Shown here one piece after another: positions 35,936-48,062 of a stretch of 64,000 nucleotides of DNA. The notes under the pieces were generated by a model that saw only the letters and a list, made by a program, of their open reading frames with translations, did not search any database and was not told where the DNA came from. Made by a program: the position numbers and the translations under genes. The DNA comes from Favolaschia claudopus (taxonomy: Eukaryota > Basidiomycota > Agaricomycetes > Agaricales > Mycenaceae), in the NCBI GenBank assembly GCA_037176885.1, contig JAWWNJ010000005.1:992001-1056000 (forward strand). The letters run 5' to 3'. Each line of letters opens with the position of its first letter. Positions within the stretch are counted from its first letter, which is position 1.

Positions 35936-38900
35936 ATGCAGTTTGGGGCTCAGCCCACCCCTGGGTATCTCAATAACTTTACCCCGAACCCACAGCGTGC
36001 ATATGCCAGTGCTCCTGTTTTCACGCCAGGTCCGCCCCCACCGCCATGGAACGGAAATGCGCCGTTCCCTGGCTCTCCTCCAGTGTTCCGGCCGACGGCG
36101 GATGGATGGTATATACCTCCCTCACCATCAACAACGCTCTACTCGTCGGGTTCTTCACAGACGCCGGCCTTCACCAGCAACCAACAAACCCCACATCCGT
36201 CGGATGACTGGCTGCATGACTTTTGGAAGGGCAGATTCGCACCGTTCCCGGGAGCTACGTCCTCCCCGAGCCTTCTCAGAAAGAACACTTCGCGTGGAGT
36301 TCCCATAACAGCCCCGGCACACGACTCGCCGCCAAGTCAGAGTCAGCCTCCTCATTCTTCTCCCAAAGTTATATTTTCATCTTCAGCGAAAAATATACTC
36401 CAATCAAAGGTCGTTTCCAATGGTCATGATCACGCGCAAGCTAAATATCTCGACAGGACAACAAAGAAAAACAGAAAACACAGAAAACGGAAGAAAAGGA
36501 ATCATCACTTGACAAATATGTAAGCACTGTTCTCGATTCTATTGACTCTTTTCCGCGACGCTCACCCATGCGCAGGCTGAAATATTCATTCCCCAATACC
36601 TCCAAGACATTCAAAACCAACCTCACAACCTCCGGGTCCTCCCGCCTATGCCCCCTTTCCCTCCCCAGGATTATCTTCATCGTTTCTTTCCTTCGTCCAT
36701 AATTTCACCTTCCTCTATTCAACGGTCTTCTATTCTCTCCAATCCACCGCCCGCGACAGCCCCCTCCCTTACCGCCTCATATCATCAACACTGGAACGCC
36801 CTTCTTTCCTGGGAACTCCATAAATTAGCCGTTGAGAAAGAGCAGATTGTTTTGTGGAAAACAGGCATCAAGGTCGGTCAGTGGGATGATGCGGAGTTTC
36901 TTCTGTTAGTTCCTGGTATCCGCGAGTCGAGCCCGAGGCTTGAAATCGGAGACTTGCTGGTCTTGAGAGAAGTTTTCGAAGCTCAAAAAGTTGGGAGCGG
37001 AATCGCGTTTGAAGGTAAAGTCGTTGCCTTGTTAATATGCTGTCTGTGCTGTAATTGTAGCCAGGTCGAGTTGTGACGCTGAGAAAACGAGAAGGGATTA
37101 TTCGTAGGTCCACTTATTTTTATTTTTGATTGAATGAGCATTGAACGATGTTACAGACTTGTTTTGTCCGGCACTGAAGTATCATATTCAAGCATATGTT
37201 GGACCCCTCGATCCTTCCCGACACTCTCAGAATGGGAATGTTGTTTTCACTCCGGAAGACGTGCTCCCTCTTTTGTTCAACATTTCTTTCGTTCCGAACG
37301 CCCGCTCGTCTTGTTTAATGGACGTTGCCTCCAAAACCTTACACGATGCGATGGCTGAGCCGTTCGATACCAACAGGCGGCGTGCGGCACGCCGATGGCT
37401 CTTCCCTGTACCTGACGATCTTCTTCGAGAACCAGAGATGGACTCGATTCAACGCTATCTGCCGGACGAGAGTTGGACAGACAACGGGTTGAACGAAGAA
37501 CAAAAGGTAACCGACCTACGGTGTAGCGCGAGACACCCGCATGGTGCTAAATCTCCACAGCTAGCCGTATCCTCGATTGTTCTTCACGAATCGCATGTGC
37601 CTTTCCTTATCTTTGGTCCACCGGGTACCGGGAAAACGAGGTAATTGGCGGAACCTTGGCATTTTCACGGCGAGAGGTTCACTCTGTTTTGAGGACTACT
37701 GTCGAAGCCGTCCTTCAGATACTTCGTTATCATCCAGAGGCTTCCATCATTCTCTGTGCGCCGTCCAATCCCGCAACAGATACGCTAGTTCAGCGGCTAC
37801 GAACCACTCTGCAACCCCACGAAATGTTTCGGCTGAATGACCCGAACCGGACATTCGCTGAAGGTACGTGCATTTACAATGGTTTAGGGGGAGGCCCACA
37901 TCTCACATCCTTTTTCTAGTGCCGCTCAATATTCGACAATATTGCTGTATCTATTTATCTGATCCTCAAAAACGCTAGTTTAACTGACATTGAATTACTT
38001 AGATGTTCACAACGATGTTTTCGCGTTGCCGCCGTGGGATATACTATTGCGGTATCGTGTCGTGGTGTGTTCTTGCTTGGATGCAGGTATCCTTGTCGAC
38101 GCACATTGCACGAATGCCGCGTTGGCTCGGCTCGAATCGGATGTTGTCGGCTTGGTGCACCCAAGACGACAAGCCAGAGAACCTATCATGCCGCATTGGA
38201 CGCATCTCTTGATCGACGAGGTGGGCCTTCCCGATATAACTGCTCGGGCGTTCGTTACACGGTTTGCGTCGCCTAGGCAGCACAAGCGGCGGAGCCAGAA
38301 CTTTTGATCCCAATCTCGGTGGTTTTGCCAGGTACGCAAGGCGAGTTGTCTTCAACGCCATCCACTGGGATCTCGTTTGGTTCGATTCGCCCGTCCATCA
38401 CACCTCAACTGGTGCTTTGTGGAGATCCGAATCAACGTATAGTATCCTCTGCCTATAAGAAGTGCGAAAATGTTCACACTTTGCAGTGGGACCAACAGTC
38501 ACTTCGGATGCTGCAAGAGACGCTGAACTCGACGTTTCATTACTGCAAAGACTATTCGATCGCCCGGTGTATGCCGATTTTCGCGAGAAACCCGTTTTAT
38601 TGTTTCCTCCCCGTTTCCAACCTTCTACCACCCTTGTCAAGGTATTTTTGTCTCTATTTCCAGCCAGCTCAAATTGAAACGGTTTGTGTGTATAGAATTA
38701 TCGCAGGTATGTCGGTGTGGCGATTATGCCATGTGTCATGTAATTCGACTGATGTTGAATCAGTCATCCCGCCATTCTAATGCCTCCATCCACCCTCTTT
38801 TACAACGATTGTTTGGTGCCATGTGCTGTGAACGGCAGCATCGTATGGTCAGGTTTACCGAACCCACGGCTCCCGCTTCTTTTCATTGGCAGTGAGTCAA

Positions 38901-39688
38901 AAGAGGAGTGTGTGGATGAGGTAGTGTCAACTATGTCTCGTGCATCATGTTTCGTTGCTCATCTATCGCTTCATTCAGCGCGCCTCTTGGTATAATCCTG
39001 GAGAGATCAAGTGCACCGTCGACACTATAGTATCGCTTCTGGCTGAAGGCGCATCTTGTTCACCTCCATTGCAAGCGTCGGAAATCGGTGTCATGTCCGC
39101 TTTCAGGGAGCAGGTCTGGAAGATTCGTGAACATCTGCGGAAAGAGAAACTGAACGCCGTTGACGTCGGTACTGTGGAAGGTGACTTGTTTCTGATTTTG
39201 AAAGACGTTGCTCATGAAATCTATTTTCAACGTTGTAGATTACCAGGGTCGGGAAATGCGGGCAAGTGGTTAAAATTCGAGAACAAATATTCTCTGACAG
39301 CCTCGAAGGCATGCATCATCTCCTGTGTTCGATCCAGTAATCGCTTTTTGAATGAGGACCTTTCGAGAGGTCTTGGATTAGTGTTTGAAAGGAAAAGGCA
39401 CGTCACATCGACGATTAAGCATTTTCACACTTCACTCACTATTTCTTTGTAGGATGAATGTGGCCATTACCCGAGCTAAGGAGCTGCTGGTTGTGATCGG
39501 AAATGCCAAAATGCTTCAGCAGGATCCATTCTGGCGTAGCTTCCTGCAATTCACGCTGCGAAACAAACTGTGAGCCCAATCTTTCTTCACTGTAGTTCCC
39601 GATATCAATCATTTGCAGTTACACCGGGCCCGAGTTGAGCCTCGAACTCGACGGAAATTATATCTCGCGGTTAGAGTTCGTTTTCTGA
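35936..39688 (+). CDS. SF1 RNA helicase, SDE3/MOV10-like
   Basis: Seventeen exons: 35936-36519, 36576-37014, 37065-37103, 37157-37506, 37561-37640, 37694-37863, 37920-37946, 38003-38220, 38277-38436, 38487-38641, 38696-38706, 38764-38920, 38979-39180, 39239-39261, 39309-39397, 39453-39569, 39619-39688; about 963 residues. Helicase motifs in order: LNEEQKLAV (Q-like), IFGPPGTGKTRTT (Walker A), IDEAAQAAEPE (II), CGDPNQLGP (III), NYRSHPAIL (IV), VGTVEDYQGRE (V), MNVAITRAKELLVVIGN (VI). The Pro-rich N-terminus ends in a KKNRKHRKRKKRN basic patch. MOV10/SDE3 proteins act in RNA silencing and transposon control. Two introns (39262 and 39398) start GC not GT; exon 11 has 11 nt. The exon 1-2 junction does not close in phase, so an indel or an unseen splice is likely there. 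Confidence 0.88.
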
Positions 39689-40742
39689 AATAGTTAGGCT
39701 TTTCTTTCAGGTGGCTGATCCTTGTCTAGATCCGAGCTTGTGGTTGATTTGGACGAGGAAGACCGTGGCGTAGCAATGGCCGGCGGCATAGCGCGCGAAA
39801 TATTGAGGGAATGAGCAGACAGCTGGGAATCCTGAGCACAACTATTTCGTCCCCGCGTTGGCCAAATCGCGCGCGAATGTATCCGGGTATCTAGTTTGTT
39901 CAATCTTTCGCGCGATTGTTCGCGCCTGTTGCAGACTATGGTGTGATCTCTCCCGCGATTGTTTGTTCTTACTCGTCCAAGGACCTGTAGATCGAGCCTC
40001 AGGTTCACTCTCGTAATTTCCGGTCTTTGCTCGGTCTTTGCACAACCGGTCTGAACATCACCCGAAACTTTGGACCATAATGAATGCCACCGACGTAGGT
40101 GTATTTGCAGTCCCTTGCCAAAAATACAACTCAAGAATAGCTTCCGGCGAGTCTCTTGGTTCAACCCATCATTACCGCCGGAGGACCACGTGGTGCGGTC
40201 GATTTTCCGTTCGAAAAAGACATGAACCTTGGTGCTTGCGGAACAAGACCTATAATGGGTGACTGCGCCGACTCTCATATCGTAGCTGAAAGATACCGTC
40301 CAGCGGCCGCCACCCCGACCGAATCAGTGGCACAAACCCGTGAAATTGCCATGTGCGGATCGCGAGATCTGCATCCGATTCCAAGATCAAGCTTCCAACT
40401 TAAGCGATTGGACGAGCGGCGTCTATCGCTATGTCAGGACTCAAAACTGATTCAACTGCGTCTGCACCTGGCTTTATCCCTTTGCCTCTTTACCCCACAC
40501 GTCCGCTTTGGCGGACGCTTTCCAGCCCCTTTCCTCGCCCCCATTTTTCCCTGGGTTCTCTGGAATTGTCGTCTGTTCATGGAGGTAAACGCAGACCTGG
40601 TCAACTGTCTGTCAAAGGAATTGCTCGGTTTGGTATGTTTCGATTCGGCTCCGAACCCAACCACAGACATCGAGACGAGACCTCGCCACTGCACAGGGCC
40701 TGTCTTGTACGCCTTTTTCACTTTGGGGATTCTTCGAGCATT
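39689..40742. other. Intergenic, no gene recognised
   Basis: Long frames on both strands (minus 39694-40278, plus 40156-40869) overlap each other and show no motif or consistent codon bias. They are not called. The region probably holds the helicase 3' end and the promoter of the next gene. Confidence 0.45.
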
Positions 40743-41914
40743 ATGTACTTACACGTCAAGCAAGTTGCTAGCGCCACGTTATTTGTGCGTTTCCGCTTTC
40801 TTATGTTTCTCGATAATGAGGATGCCAACACAGTGTCCAGCTTTTCGATTATTGCCTTACTTTTCGTGACGAGGCATGTGCGCGGCATGTTTTGATTGAC
40901 TCGAGTCTCTGATTCCTTGTGACAGCTTCGTTTCGTTTGGTTTCAACGGCTTTCGGCCAGCACCATTTTATTCTCCGTGGCGCGTTATGCAGGCATGGCG
41001 AGCACCGTTGTAACTCTGAGCCAGGTAATTCAGAATCCTGTCCACGCCTAGCATCTACATAGTGAAGATATTGATTTAATTTGTAGACACCAACCACTTC
41101 GCTTCTGATCGCCAATCTGAGCACAGGTAAGCTCTCTTGAACGTTTCGCAACGATTCCTTCCAAATCCAAGAGTTCAGCCCTACGAGTCGTGGTCATTGT
41201 TGCCGCTGAGGGTGATTTTTCCGGAACCGCGCCAGTCGTCTTGGGATCTAAGCCGCATTAACAGCGATTCTTGCTGTCAGGACTTGGGCGATATGGGAAC
41301 GGCGGAGAAGCGTCCTGATCTTCCTCGGCGCCATTTCGGTAGGCGCTGTGGTAGCAAATGCCATTATGATTGGTCGTGGAGTGAGCGACACACATGGTAT
41401 GTGTTGAAATGGCGGATGTTTCTCAGTATGGGGTGGTCCCTGACGGTTAGCTCCAGTCGCAAGCCCCGAGATGGAATGCACTATGATATTGAATTCCAGG
41501 TCGGATGCGTATCTAATTACCTATGTCGTAGTGATTGCCTACGAAACGATCACGACAATCTTGTCTATTTTCCGCATCGTGCAGTGGCGTCGTCAAATCG
41601 CTCCTTCTACGCAAACACCGTTGTTGGATACATTGTGGAATGACGGTATGTGCTTTCTTTTACTCATCTCATCACAGAAAGTGTCGAACATCGAGTTGCA
41701 GGTCTCATGTACTTCACATGGATGATAGGCGAGCACCGTCCTCGACAGAGCTTCTTACGATGCGACTCAAACGTGGACTTTCTAGCACTGGGTATCGGCA
41801 ACATCCTCATTATCCTTCATGGCACCGTGAGTTTTCTTTTTCTTCCGGTCGCGTGACGATCTCATTCTCACTGGGCAATTCAAGGCTGCGGTTCGGACGG
41901 GAGGGGCACAGTAA
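40743..41914 (+). CDS. DUF6533-like multi-span membrane protein
   Basis: Likely exons 40743-40832, 40926-41024, 41087-41126, 41179-41211 and 41253-about 41400, then about 41500-41643, 41701-41826 and 41885-41914. The product has several hydrophobic helices and the pattern QVASATLF...LRFVWFQRLSASTILFSVARY and AILAVRTWAIWERRRSVLI, the hallmark of DUF6533 proteins of mushrooms, with ITYVVVIAYETITTIL and DGLMYFTWM later. The first intron (93 bp), a 41-bp fourth intron and the exon 5-6 junction are uncertain, so the gene may be degraded. Family function is unknown; these are GPCR-like in topology only. Confidence 0.6.
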
Positions 41915-42688
41915 GCCGTGTCACAATGAAATGGCGTTCAACGCTCAATCGACTGATTAGACTACAAACTTCTCTGCATAGCGTTCTTTCGACTCGGATT
42001 ATTTTGGTGCGCCATTTGTTTTTCCTCCACTGAGCGGAATTTGATTAGAGATCTAAGCACCTCGCGAAGGTAGGTCGTCCGAGAAGGCGACTTCGTAGTC
42101 GGACGACGTCGACTGATGTTTCTTCTCTGTTTACGCCCACGACTTTGCTGCTGGTACCAGAGGATTCTAGCTTATGGGATCACAATGATGAACTAGAACA
42201 TGCTTATTGAAAATATTCCTTATTGGTGTCCAGGCTCCCCTCTGAACTCAAGTACGCCGATGCGGAGAGATATTCAGACAATCGCTAGAGCTATGCCAAG
42301 GAAAATTTCTTGGTCAAAATAAAATGCAAAATTGAACCGTGGGAAGTCTCGAGCCCGGATTCTTTCATTGTCTCCATGTGTTGCATACACACCGACATGG
42401 CGGTCGTTGGAGCACGACGTAGTTTCAAAAGTCGCTCGGCAAATAACTGTGGGAACGGCGCCGCGATAACGCGCCCAGGAAAGGAAATTCTGCGTCATCT
42501 CGCGAACGCGTGACCTCCCATGTTTACCGGAAAATGATGTAATGCCCTGAACACGGCCCCACAGCCATGACGCGCAGTACTGCGCACCGATATAAAAGAT
42601 TCCACATTCCTCATACGAAAAACTCCAACTCTCCGTCCACGTTTTTCAGTACACACTCTCCAATTTTGCGACTGTTACTACCGCTGCC
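41915..42688. other. Intergenic
   Basis: Upstream region of the SUR7/PalI-like gene. Near 42064-42112 the words GTCGTCCGA and TCGGACGAC form an imperfect inverted repeat. No gene is seen. Confidence 0.4.
42591..42598 (+). promoter_or_regulatory. TATA box of the SUR7/PalI-like gene
   Basis: TATAAAAG lies 98 bp upstream of the ATG at 42689 in a region without coding signal, a normal place for a fungal TATA box. Confidence 0.5.
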
Positions 42689-43510
42689 ATGCTCGCCCTA
42701 CACTTTGGCACTGTTCTCCTTTTCGCAGCGACGGGTCTCCTCATCGTGGCTAGCATATCTGCACCCACAGTCGCAAAAATTGACTTGCTGCACGTCCCAC
42801 TCTCCAACGGTATGTTTCACACGACCCTCGCAGTGAGTCTCGAAACTCAACCATTCCTTAGGTTCTGCAGTGAACTTTGGATCGCTTGGGTTCTGTGTAC
42901 TGAAGAGCGCAGATGGAACTAGCTGCACACACACGGGCGTCGCATACAGGATAGGTCGGTCACATCTAATTCAGAGTCGGCATCTGGCATCTAAAGCCAT
43001 TTCCAGCGAACGAAATATCTTCGCTCGGTATCGAGCCCTTCAGCGGGGCAGAGGCTAGCACGCTGCACGGCCTCACCGGTGGCCTCATACTCCATCAAAT
43101 AGCCGCTGGGATTGCTGGCATCGCATTCTTGCTTGCCGTCTGCTCCCACCGCATCGGCTTCCTCTTTGCATCTGCCGTTGCATTACTCGCGTTCTTGTTC
43201 TCTCTCGCCATCCTCGTCATCGACTTTGTCACCTTCGGCGTAAGCTTCTCTCCTCTTGTTTGCTTCGTTGTTCCTTACATATCGTTTCAGTCTGTCAGAC
43301 ATCACATTCGCGATAACGGCGGACGGGCAGAGTACGGGAACGCGATCTGGATGGTCCTGGCAGCCACCATAATCCTTTTGTTTGCCTCGGTCGCAACATG
43401 CTTCGCGTACGTTTCGTTCAGACGAGTTTAGTTACATCCTGACCACTCGTCGCAGATGTATCACCGGTCGTCGTCGCACCCGAACGAGGAAGACCGCCGC
43501 AACCTACTAA
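42689..43510 (+). CDS. SUR7/PalI-like four-span membrane protein
   Basis: Five exons, 42689-42809, 42862-42954, 43007-43239, 43291-43406 and 43456-43510, in phase, give 205 residues. Helix one is the N-terminal LHFGTVLLFAATGLLIVASI. The first loop carries FGSLGFC...C, the GxxxC-type loop motif of claudin-like PalI/SUR7 proteins. Three more helices follow (LILHQIAAGIAGIAFLLAV, LFASAVALLAFLFSLAILVI, MVLAAT..LLFASVATCF), then a short basic tail RRRTRTRKTAATY. Related proteins sit in the plasma membrane, in eisosomes (Sur7) or in ambient-pH sensing (PalI/Rim9). Skipping the last intron would give FRRV as an alternative end. Confidence 0.85.
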
Positions 43511-43835
43511 TTAATGACTGATGACTTTTTCGGACTGAACGACTTTGTGATGATACCTATTCGATGGGATGATTTGTATTATATGCCCCACTCCAAAACG
43601 GACCCTGCGATGATTTAATGTACTATTGTATTGCTAGACTAGGAAATCAGTATAATTCGTGGAAAAGCTGTTTCAACCGTGAGAAGTCAATTGCTCCTTT
43701 ACCCACGGTTCAAATTCAGTGGGTGGTTGTACTCATGCGCGTCACAGAACGGAACATGGCCATTACACCAAGGCTCTTTAAGAATATTATAAAATATTGA
43801 AATTATGGTAAAATGACAGCGACTCGAGTGCATCA
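43511..43835. other. Convergent intergenic region
   Basis: A/T-rich 3' flanks of the SUR7/PalI-like gene and the serine hydrolase. Nothing else is seen. Confidence 0.5.
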
Positions 43836-46114
43836 TCAGCGATGACCGTAAGATTTATCGAACCACACTTCAGCCTTTTGCTCAGCAGTCTTACCCTGAG
43901 GATCAGGAGAGTCCTGCGCCCCCCACACTCCACCGACGAAGCCGAATCCACCCGGCCCGAACACGACATTAGTGCTGCTGAAACCGGCGTCGTACGCCCA
44001 CACAGGAGACGACGCGTTTCCGGTAGGCTAGCATGCAATATCAGCATGAAATCAAGAAGAGATTGATTCAATGACCACGCTACGCACCATATCCGTCCAT
44101 CCAGTGAGGTTGAACACATTCCCGTTGAAGTGCGCGAGCTTCATGTACCGAGCGGCGACTCTGTCCCAGGTGAACGCGAGAGTCGGAGTCGAGTAGTCGC
44201 CGAGGAGGGTGGGGAACGTCGAGTTGAGGGTCTTGGCGAGCGTTGAGCAGGCGTGCGAAGCGGTCGAGGGCGGAGGCGCTATGAGACACAGCTCGACGGA
44301 TGTGTAGCCTGGGTTGGAGTACTTTCCGACGAGCGAGGGGAAGCCGCCTGTCGGGGGCGTGGCGTTGGCTGGTCGTGGGGTGCTTACGAGCGAAGCACGG
44401 ACGAGAGCAGTGCCCACCGCGACTTGTTGGTTTCTGAGGTTTGTTAAGCGGACGGCAGTATGATGAGCTGACTATATGTTTACCTGGTGTTCCAATCCAC
44501 GGGATCCAATCCAAGGAGCTCGTCTATGATGCGATAACGGATAGTATCCCGGATATAGAACAGGTCGTCATTGGAAAGAACTGCAACTCCTGCCCCTTCA
44601 TAAGGGAACCGCGTGAAAATGCTGTGGAATCCTTATAAGGCAGCATTATCAGCGATTGTCGAATGGCAAGAAACTGGTATGCCCACCTTGAACGTCGCCA
44701 CTATGTTCAAACAAGTCGTGACCACGATAACTTGTCTTGTATTGCCCACCGCCATACGTTGCCGGAGAAAATTCAGGGTAGCTGTTGTAGATTCAGTCCA
44801 GTGGTGTATGTCATTGTTGAAGGAAAGCACGAACTTTTCAGTGAAAGGCCAAACAGTTGCTCCGGTGGTGACCATGTTGAGAACCTTCGAGGGAATAACG
44901 GAAGCGTTTGTCGCTGGGTTGATCCCGTTGGAGAGCAACATTTGCAGCCAGATGGCCTGTCGGTTTATCAGAAGGTATAATTCACTCGTTCGAGAGGAGG
45001 TACTCACAATGTCATTGATACTACTGATCACACCGCCAGGGCCAGAGGCGACTTGGTAGGCAGAGTATAAGTAACAACGTGTGCGCCGAAGAAAAACTTA
45101 CAGGTAGTGCCGTCTTTGCCCCCGGCTTGAAGCCAGAACGGCATAGCGTGCGAGGGGGCAGTGATTGGGTTCACGGTGGGATCGCCCTCGCGACCGAACG
45201 CGTCCGCCAGTCTGCCGGTCGCGTTCGCAACTTCGAAAGAGTATGTCGAGGAGTTCATCCCGAGGGGAGAGAAGATGTTGTCGTGGACGTATTGTGCGAA
45301 GGAGGGTTTGGATGGAACAAGGGCGGTGGGCAGATAAGAAAGCACGGTGTACATCAGGTTGTTGTACTTGTGAAAGAAAGTTGTTAAGTACCATGTTGGA
45401 CGGCGGCAAAATCAATTTAATTTCAACAAGGTATGATAGCTTACCTGGAACTTGGAACGGAATTCGGCTGAAGGCTTCAAGTACTTCATGCGCTTGATCT
45501 AATTTGAATATTTAGCGACATTGAGATTTATTGAGAGTGGGATAAGTAGCGTACGAATCCCGGAACCGTATCCGAATATCCGAGAGAAACGTCGTGCCGC
45601 GGCATCCCAGTGCGGTGGCTCATCAGGTCGATGATCGAGCTCCCGGAAGACGCGACGGGATCCATGAGCTTCCACTCTGGAAGTATCGTCGAGATCTTTG
45701 TCGTCCAGTCGATGGGCTTCGGTAAACTTTGGTTGGAGATCAAGAGACCCGTGGCGAGGATGTTGAATAGCTAAAGTAAGGATAACCAAAAAAAGTTCAG
45801 CAAAATATTTTTGGGGTGCAGCCGATCCGCTGGTTGTAAAATTGTACCTTGGATTCAGAACCGATGGAGAACAGTGTATCGGGTGTGACTTTTGTCCCAT
45901 CTGCCCTCGCGTTGCCGTAGCCCTTCGTCTCGACACTCCAGCCTCCTTGCCCGTCTTGCCGGACGACAGCAATCGCGACACCGGCCTGCGAATTCCATCC
46001 AGCAAGAGTATCAGCGACGAATGTATCGATATCCGACGATAGAACGGTGCCCGTTTTCAGGGCAGCGGCAAAACATAACAGCTGAGCGAAAGTGAGGGAA
46101 GAAAAAAGACGCAT
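43836..46114 (-). CDS. Secreted beta-lactamase-like serine hydrolase (S12)
   Basis: Minus-strand exons: 45848-46114, 45555-45770, 45445-45498, 45102-45366, 45008-45051, then further exons down to the stop at 43836. A signal peptide (MRLFSSLTFAQLLCFAAALK) starts the protein. The active-site helix reads TLFSIGSESK (SxxK nucleophile and base), then YNNLMY (the YxN motif), and HSGDVQGF (the HxG equivalent of KTG). These three motifs define class C beta-lactamase / penicillin-binding-type S12 enzymes. Downstream text such as YGGGQYKTSYRGHD, IFTRFPYEGAGVAVLSN and a final domain of about 180 residues matches the fungal extracellular members. Antibiotic hydrolysis is not implied; esterase or peptidase activity on unknown substrates is more usual in fungi. 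Confidence 0.88.
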
Positions 46115-46741
46115 GTCGTGGTGAAATGAAGATAGGGAGACAACAGCATATTGGGCGCGCTTTTGAAGGTTCGCTGGCCCCGTTCAACCGGAGTGTAGGC
46201 TGGTTGAGATGGTGGTTGGATGATGGGGCCGAAGAAACGGATTGGTCAGTGGGAATGACACTTTGTTGAATGCGAAGATTTGAGGCTGTCCAGAATTGTG
46301 TCAACGACTCGGACTTGGTTTGAGCTGCCTGCGCATCCCTGTACCGACGACTGCGCTGGCTGCGCGTTGCTGGGGATCGCTAAATTTGAACTTACCGTGA
46401 TGGTGATGGTGTCGGACTCCGAAAACACCCACTGAGATGAACGAAACAATTTGAAATTGAAACAGAATTGACACTCGGTCCGAGTCGACGGAGGGTACAG
46501 ATGTATAGAGAGATGAAATCCGACAAGAGGTCCCCATATCTTCTTGAACTTTCGAGTACATATTCTACAGACGAACACCCAAAATAACCCGGATACAACA
46601 GAGAAAAGAAACTTCCTGGGATCATCTCAATCAAGAAAGGGCGTCTTGTCGGCTTCAGACGTTTCTTTCGTATGTCCCGAACAGCTGTTTGCTACAAGAA
46701 AAAGATGTCAGAGTTTGGTCTTCGGACAAGAAAAGACACGG
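46115..46741. other. Intergenic, possible 3' exon of next gene
   Basis: This is the promoter of the serine hydrolase and the 3' flank of the membrane protein. A possible extra last exon of that protein lies at about 46625-46690 (minus), reading ANSCSGHTKETSEADKTPF to a stop, reached by a weak GTTAGC donor. Confidence 0.4.
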
Positions 46742-48062
46742 CTAACCTTCAGGATTCCGACCTTTTGCGAATTTCGTCGCCAGCGCCAAAAATACTGCCC
46801 ACCCGGAAGAGAACATGCTCAGCGTCGCCACCAAGACGGCGATGAACGCCTGTGCTGGTGGTAGCCGCTGCTGGAATCGACATAGGAACACGACGTCCAT
46901 GTGCGCAGGACCCTCGACTTCTAACGGTAGCAGACCCGTCAGGTTGAAGTACGGGTTCACCTCGTCCCCAACGAGGTTGGCGTACTCCTCCGACGTGCTA
47001 TATACTCCCGGAAACGTGGACGGGAACGTGGAGAAGATGGTGGCGGGGATGACGGACGTATTCGAGATGAAGTTGTTCGGACTGAGGTTCCCTAAATCGA
47101 TGCGCACGGCGGCGTACGTCGTCTGCAGCGCGTTCGCCAGGACGTTGAACGTGTCGTTGGTGATCACGGGCGTGTTGGTCTCGGTGATTGGGTCGCCCGC
47201 GTAGTACTCCTGGGACAAGAGGCTGGAGTACGCCACGAAAGAGGTGGAGATGTTGAACTGGGGTGTGTTGACGGCGCACGCGGCGATGCGTCCCAGCGCG
47301 GCGGGGCAGAAAGGGAAATCCGCCTGGAGGGAGACCGTCACGGGCGTGGTGCCGTTGGAGCTTTGGAGCAGCGAGAATATCCGTGTCCCCAGGTCGATGC
47401 CGCTGAGCGATGTCAGGGCGTTGAGCACTACACCGCGGGAGTCCCTTGTCTTGTTGAACGCACCGCCCTCCTGCCTGTTCTTCTGTAGTCGCTGAACGCC
47501 CAATAGCCGGTTGTACTTCCCCGCCAGCGTGGAGAGCGAGAAATCGGTACGTGCAGAAAAGCTGTACTCGTCTGTCCGACACTCGATCACGGCGGTATAG
47601 TCAATTGTGTGCTGCAGCGCATCGGCATTGAGGTAGATGGAAGTGACGTCGCAGTGGTCCAGCGTCTCGCCCTTGTAGGTGATCCCAGAGTCACCCGCGT
47701 TCGCGTTCACGATTGAGTCGATATTGTACTTGAAAAGAGTGTTGTTCGTTGTGAAGGTGTCTCCTAGATTGAAGAAACGGGAATCGCATAGTGTGCCCGC
47801 CTTCGGAACCTGAGAGGGCATGTACTTGTCGTACCAGAACGACTGTGTTACATTGTAGTCAGACCGGAAGACTGTTATCGTTTCGTAGCCGGTCAAGACC
47901 ACTAGAGGACCATTAGCCCAGGTACGGTAAGAAAAAGCTGGGAGCGGATCACTTGCCATTGATCGTGGTTAAAAAGACCAAAAGAACGATGGCGCCTGCA
48001 AAAGCAGCGGTCGAAAAATACTTTCCAGGGAAATTGCGGGTGAGAGGGTATTCCAGCGGCAT
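46742..48062 (-). CDS. Agaricomycete membrane protein, two terminal helices
   Basis: Exons 47957-48062 and 46742-47901 join across a 55-bp intron that begins GCAAGT and ends TAG, giving 421 residues. The first exon starts MPLEYPLTRNFPGKYF and contains the helix FAGAIVLLVFLTTIN; the join produces TINVVLTGYETITVFRSD. A long extracellular region with many N-x-S/T sites (for example NVT, NNT, NGT, NDT, NTS) follows. A second helix near the end reads AFIAVLVATLSMFSSGWAVF, then a short basic tail. The gene is read as one ORF only if the GC donor is ignored, which would remove the first helix; the GC-AG model is preferred because the helix, phase and lengths all fit. The family is known to me only as uncharacterised mushroom proteins. 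Confidence 0.78.

Noticed and set aside
39694..40278. 194-codon frame on the minus strand beside the helicase
   Set aside because: Overlapped by equally long frames on the other strand, with no conserved pattern.
40156..40869. 237-codon frame on the plus strand
   Set aside because: No motif; its end overlaps, in another frame, the better supported DUF6533-like first exon.
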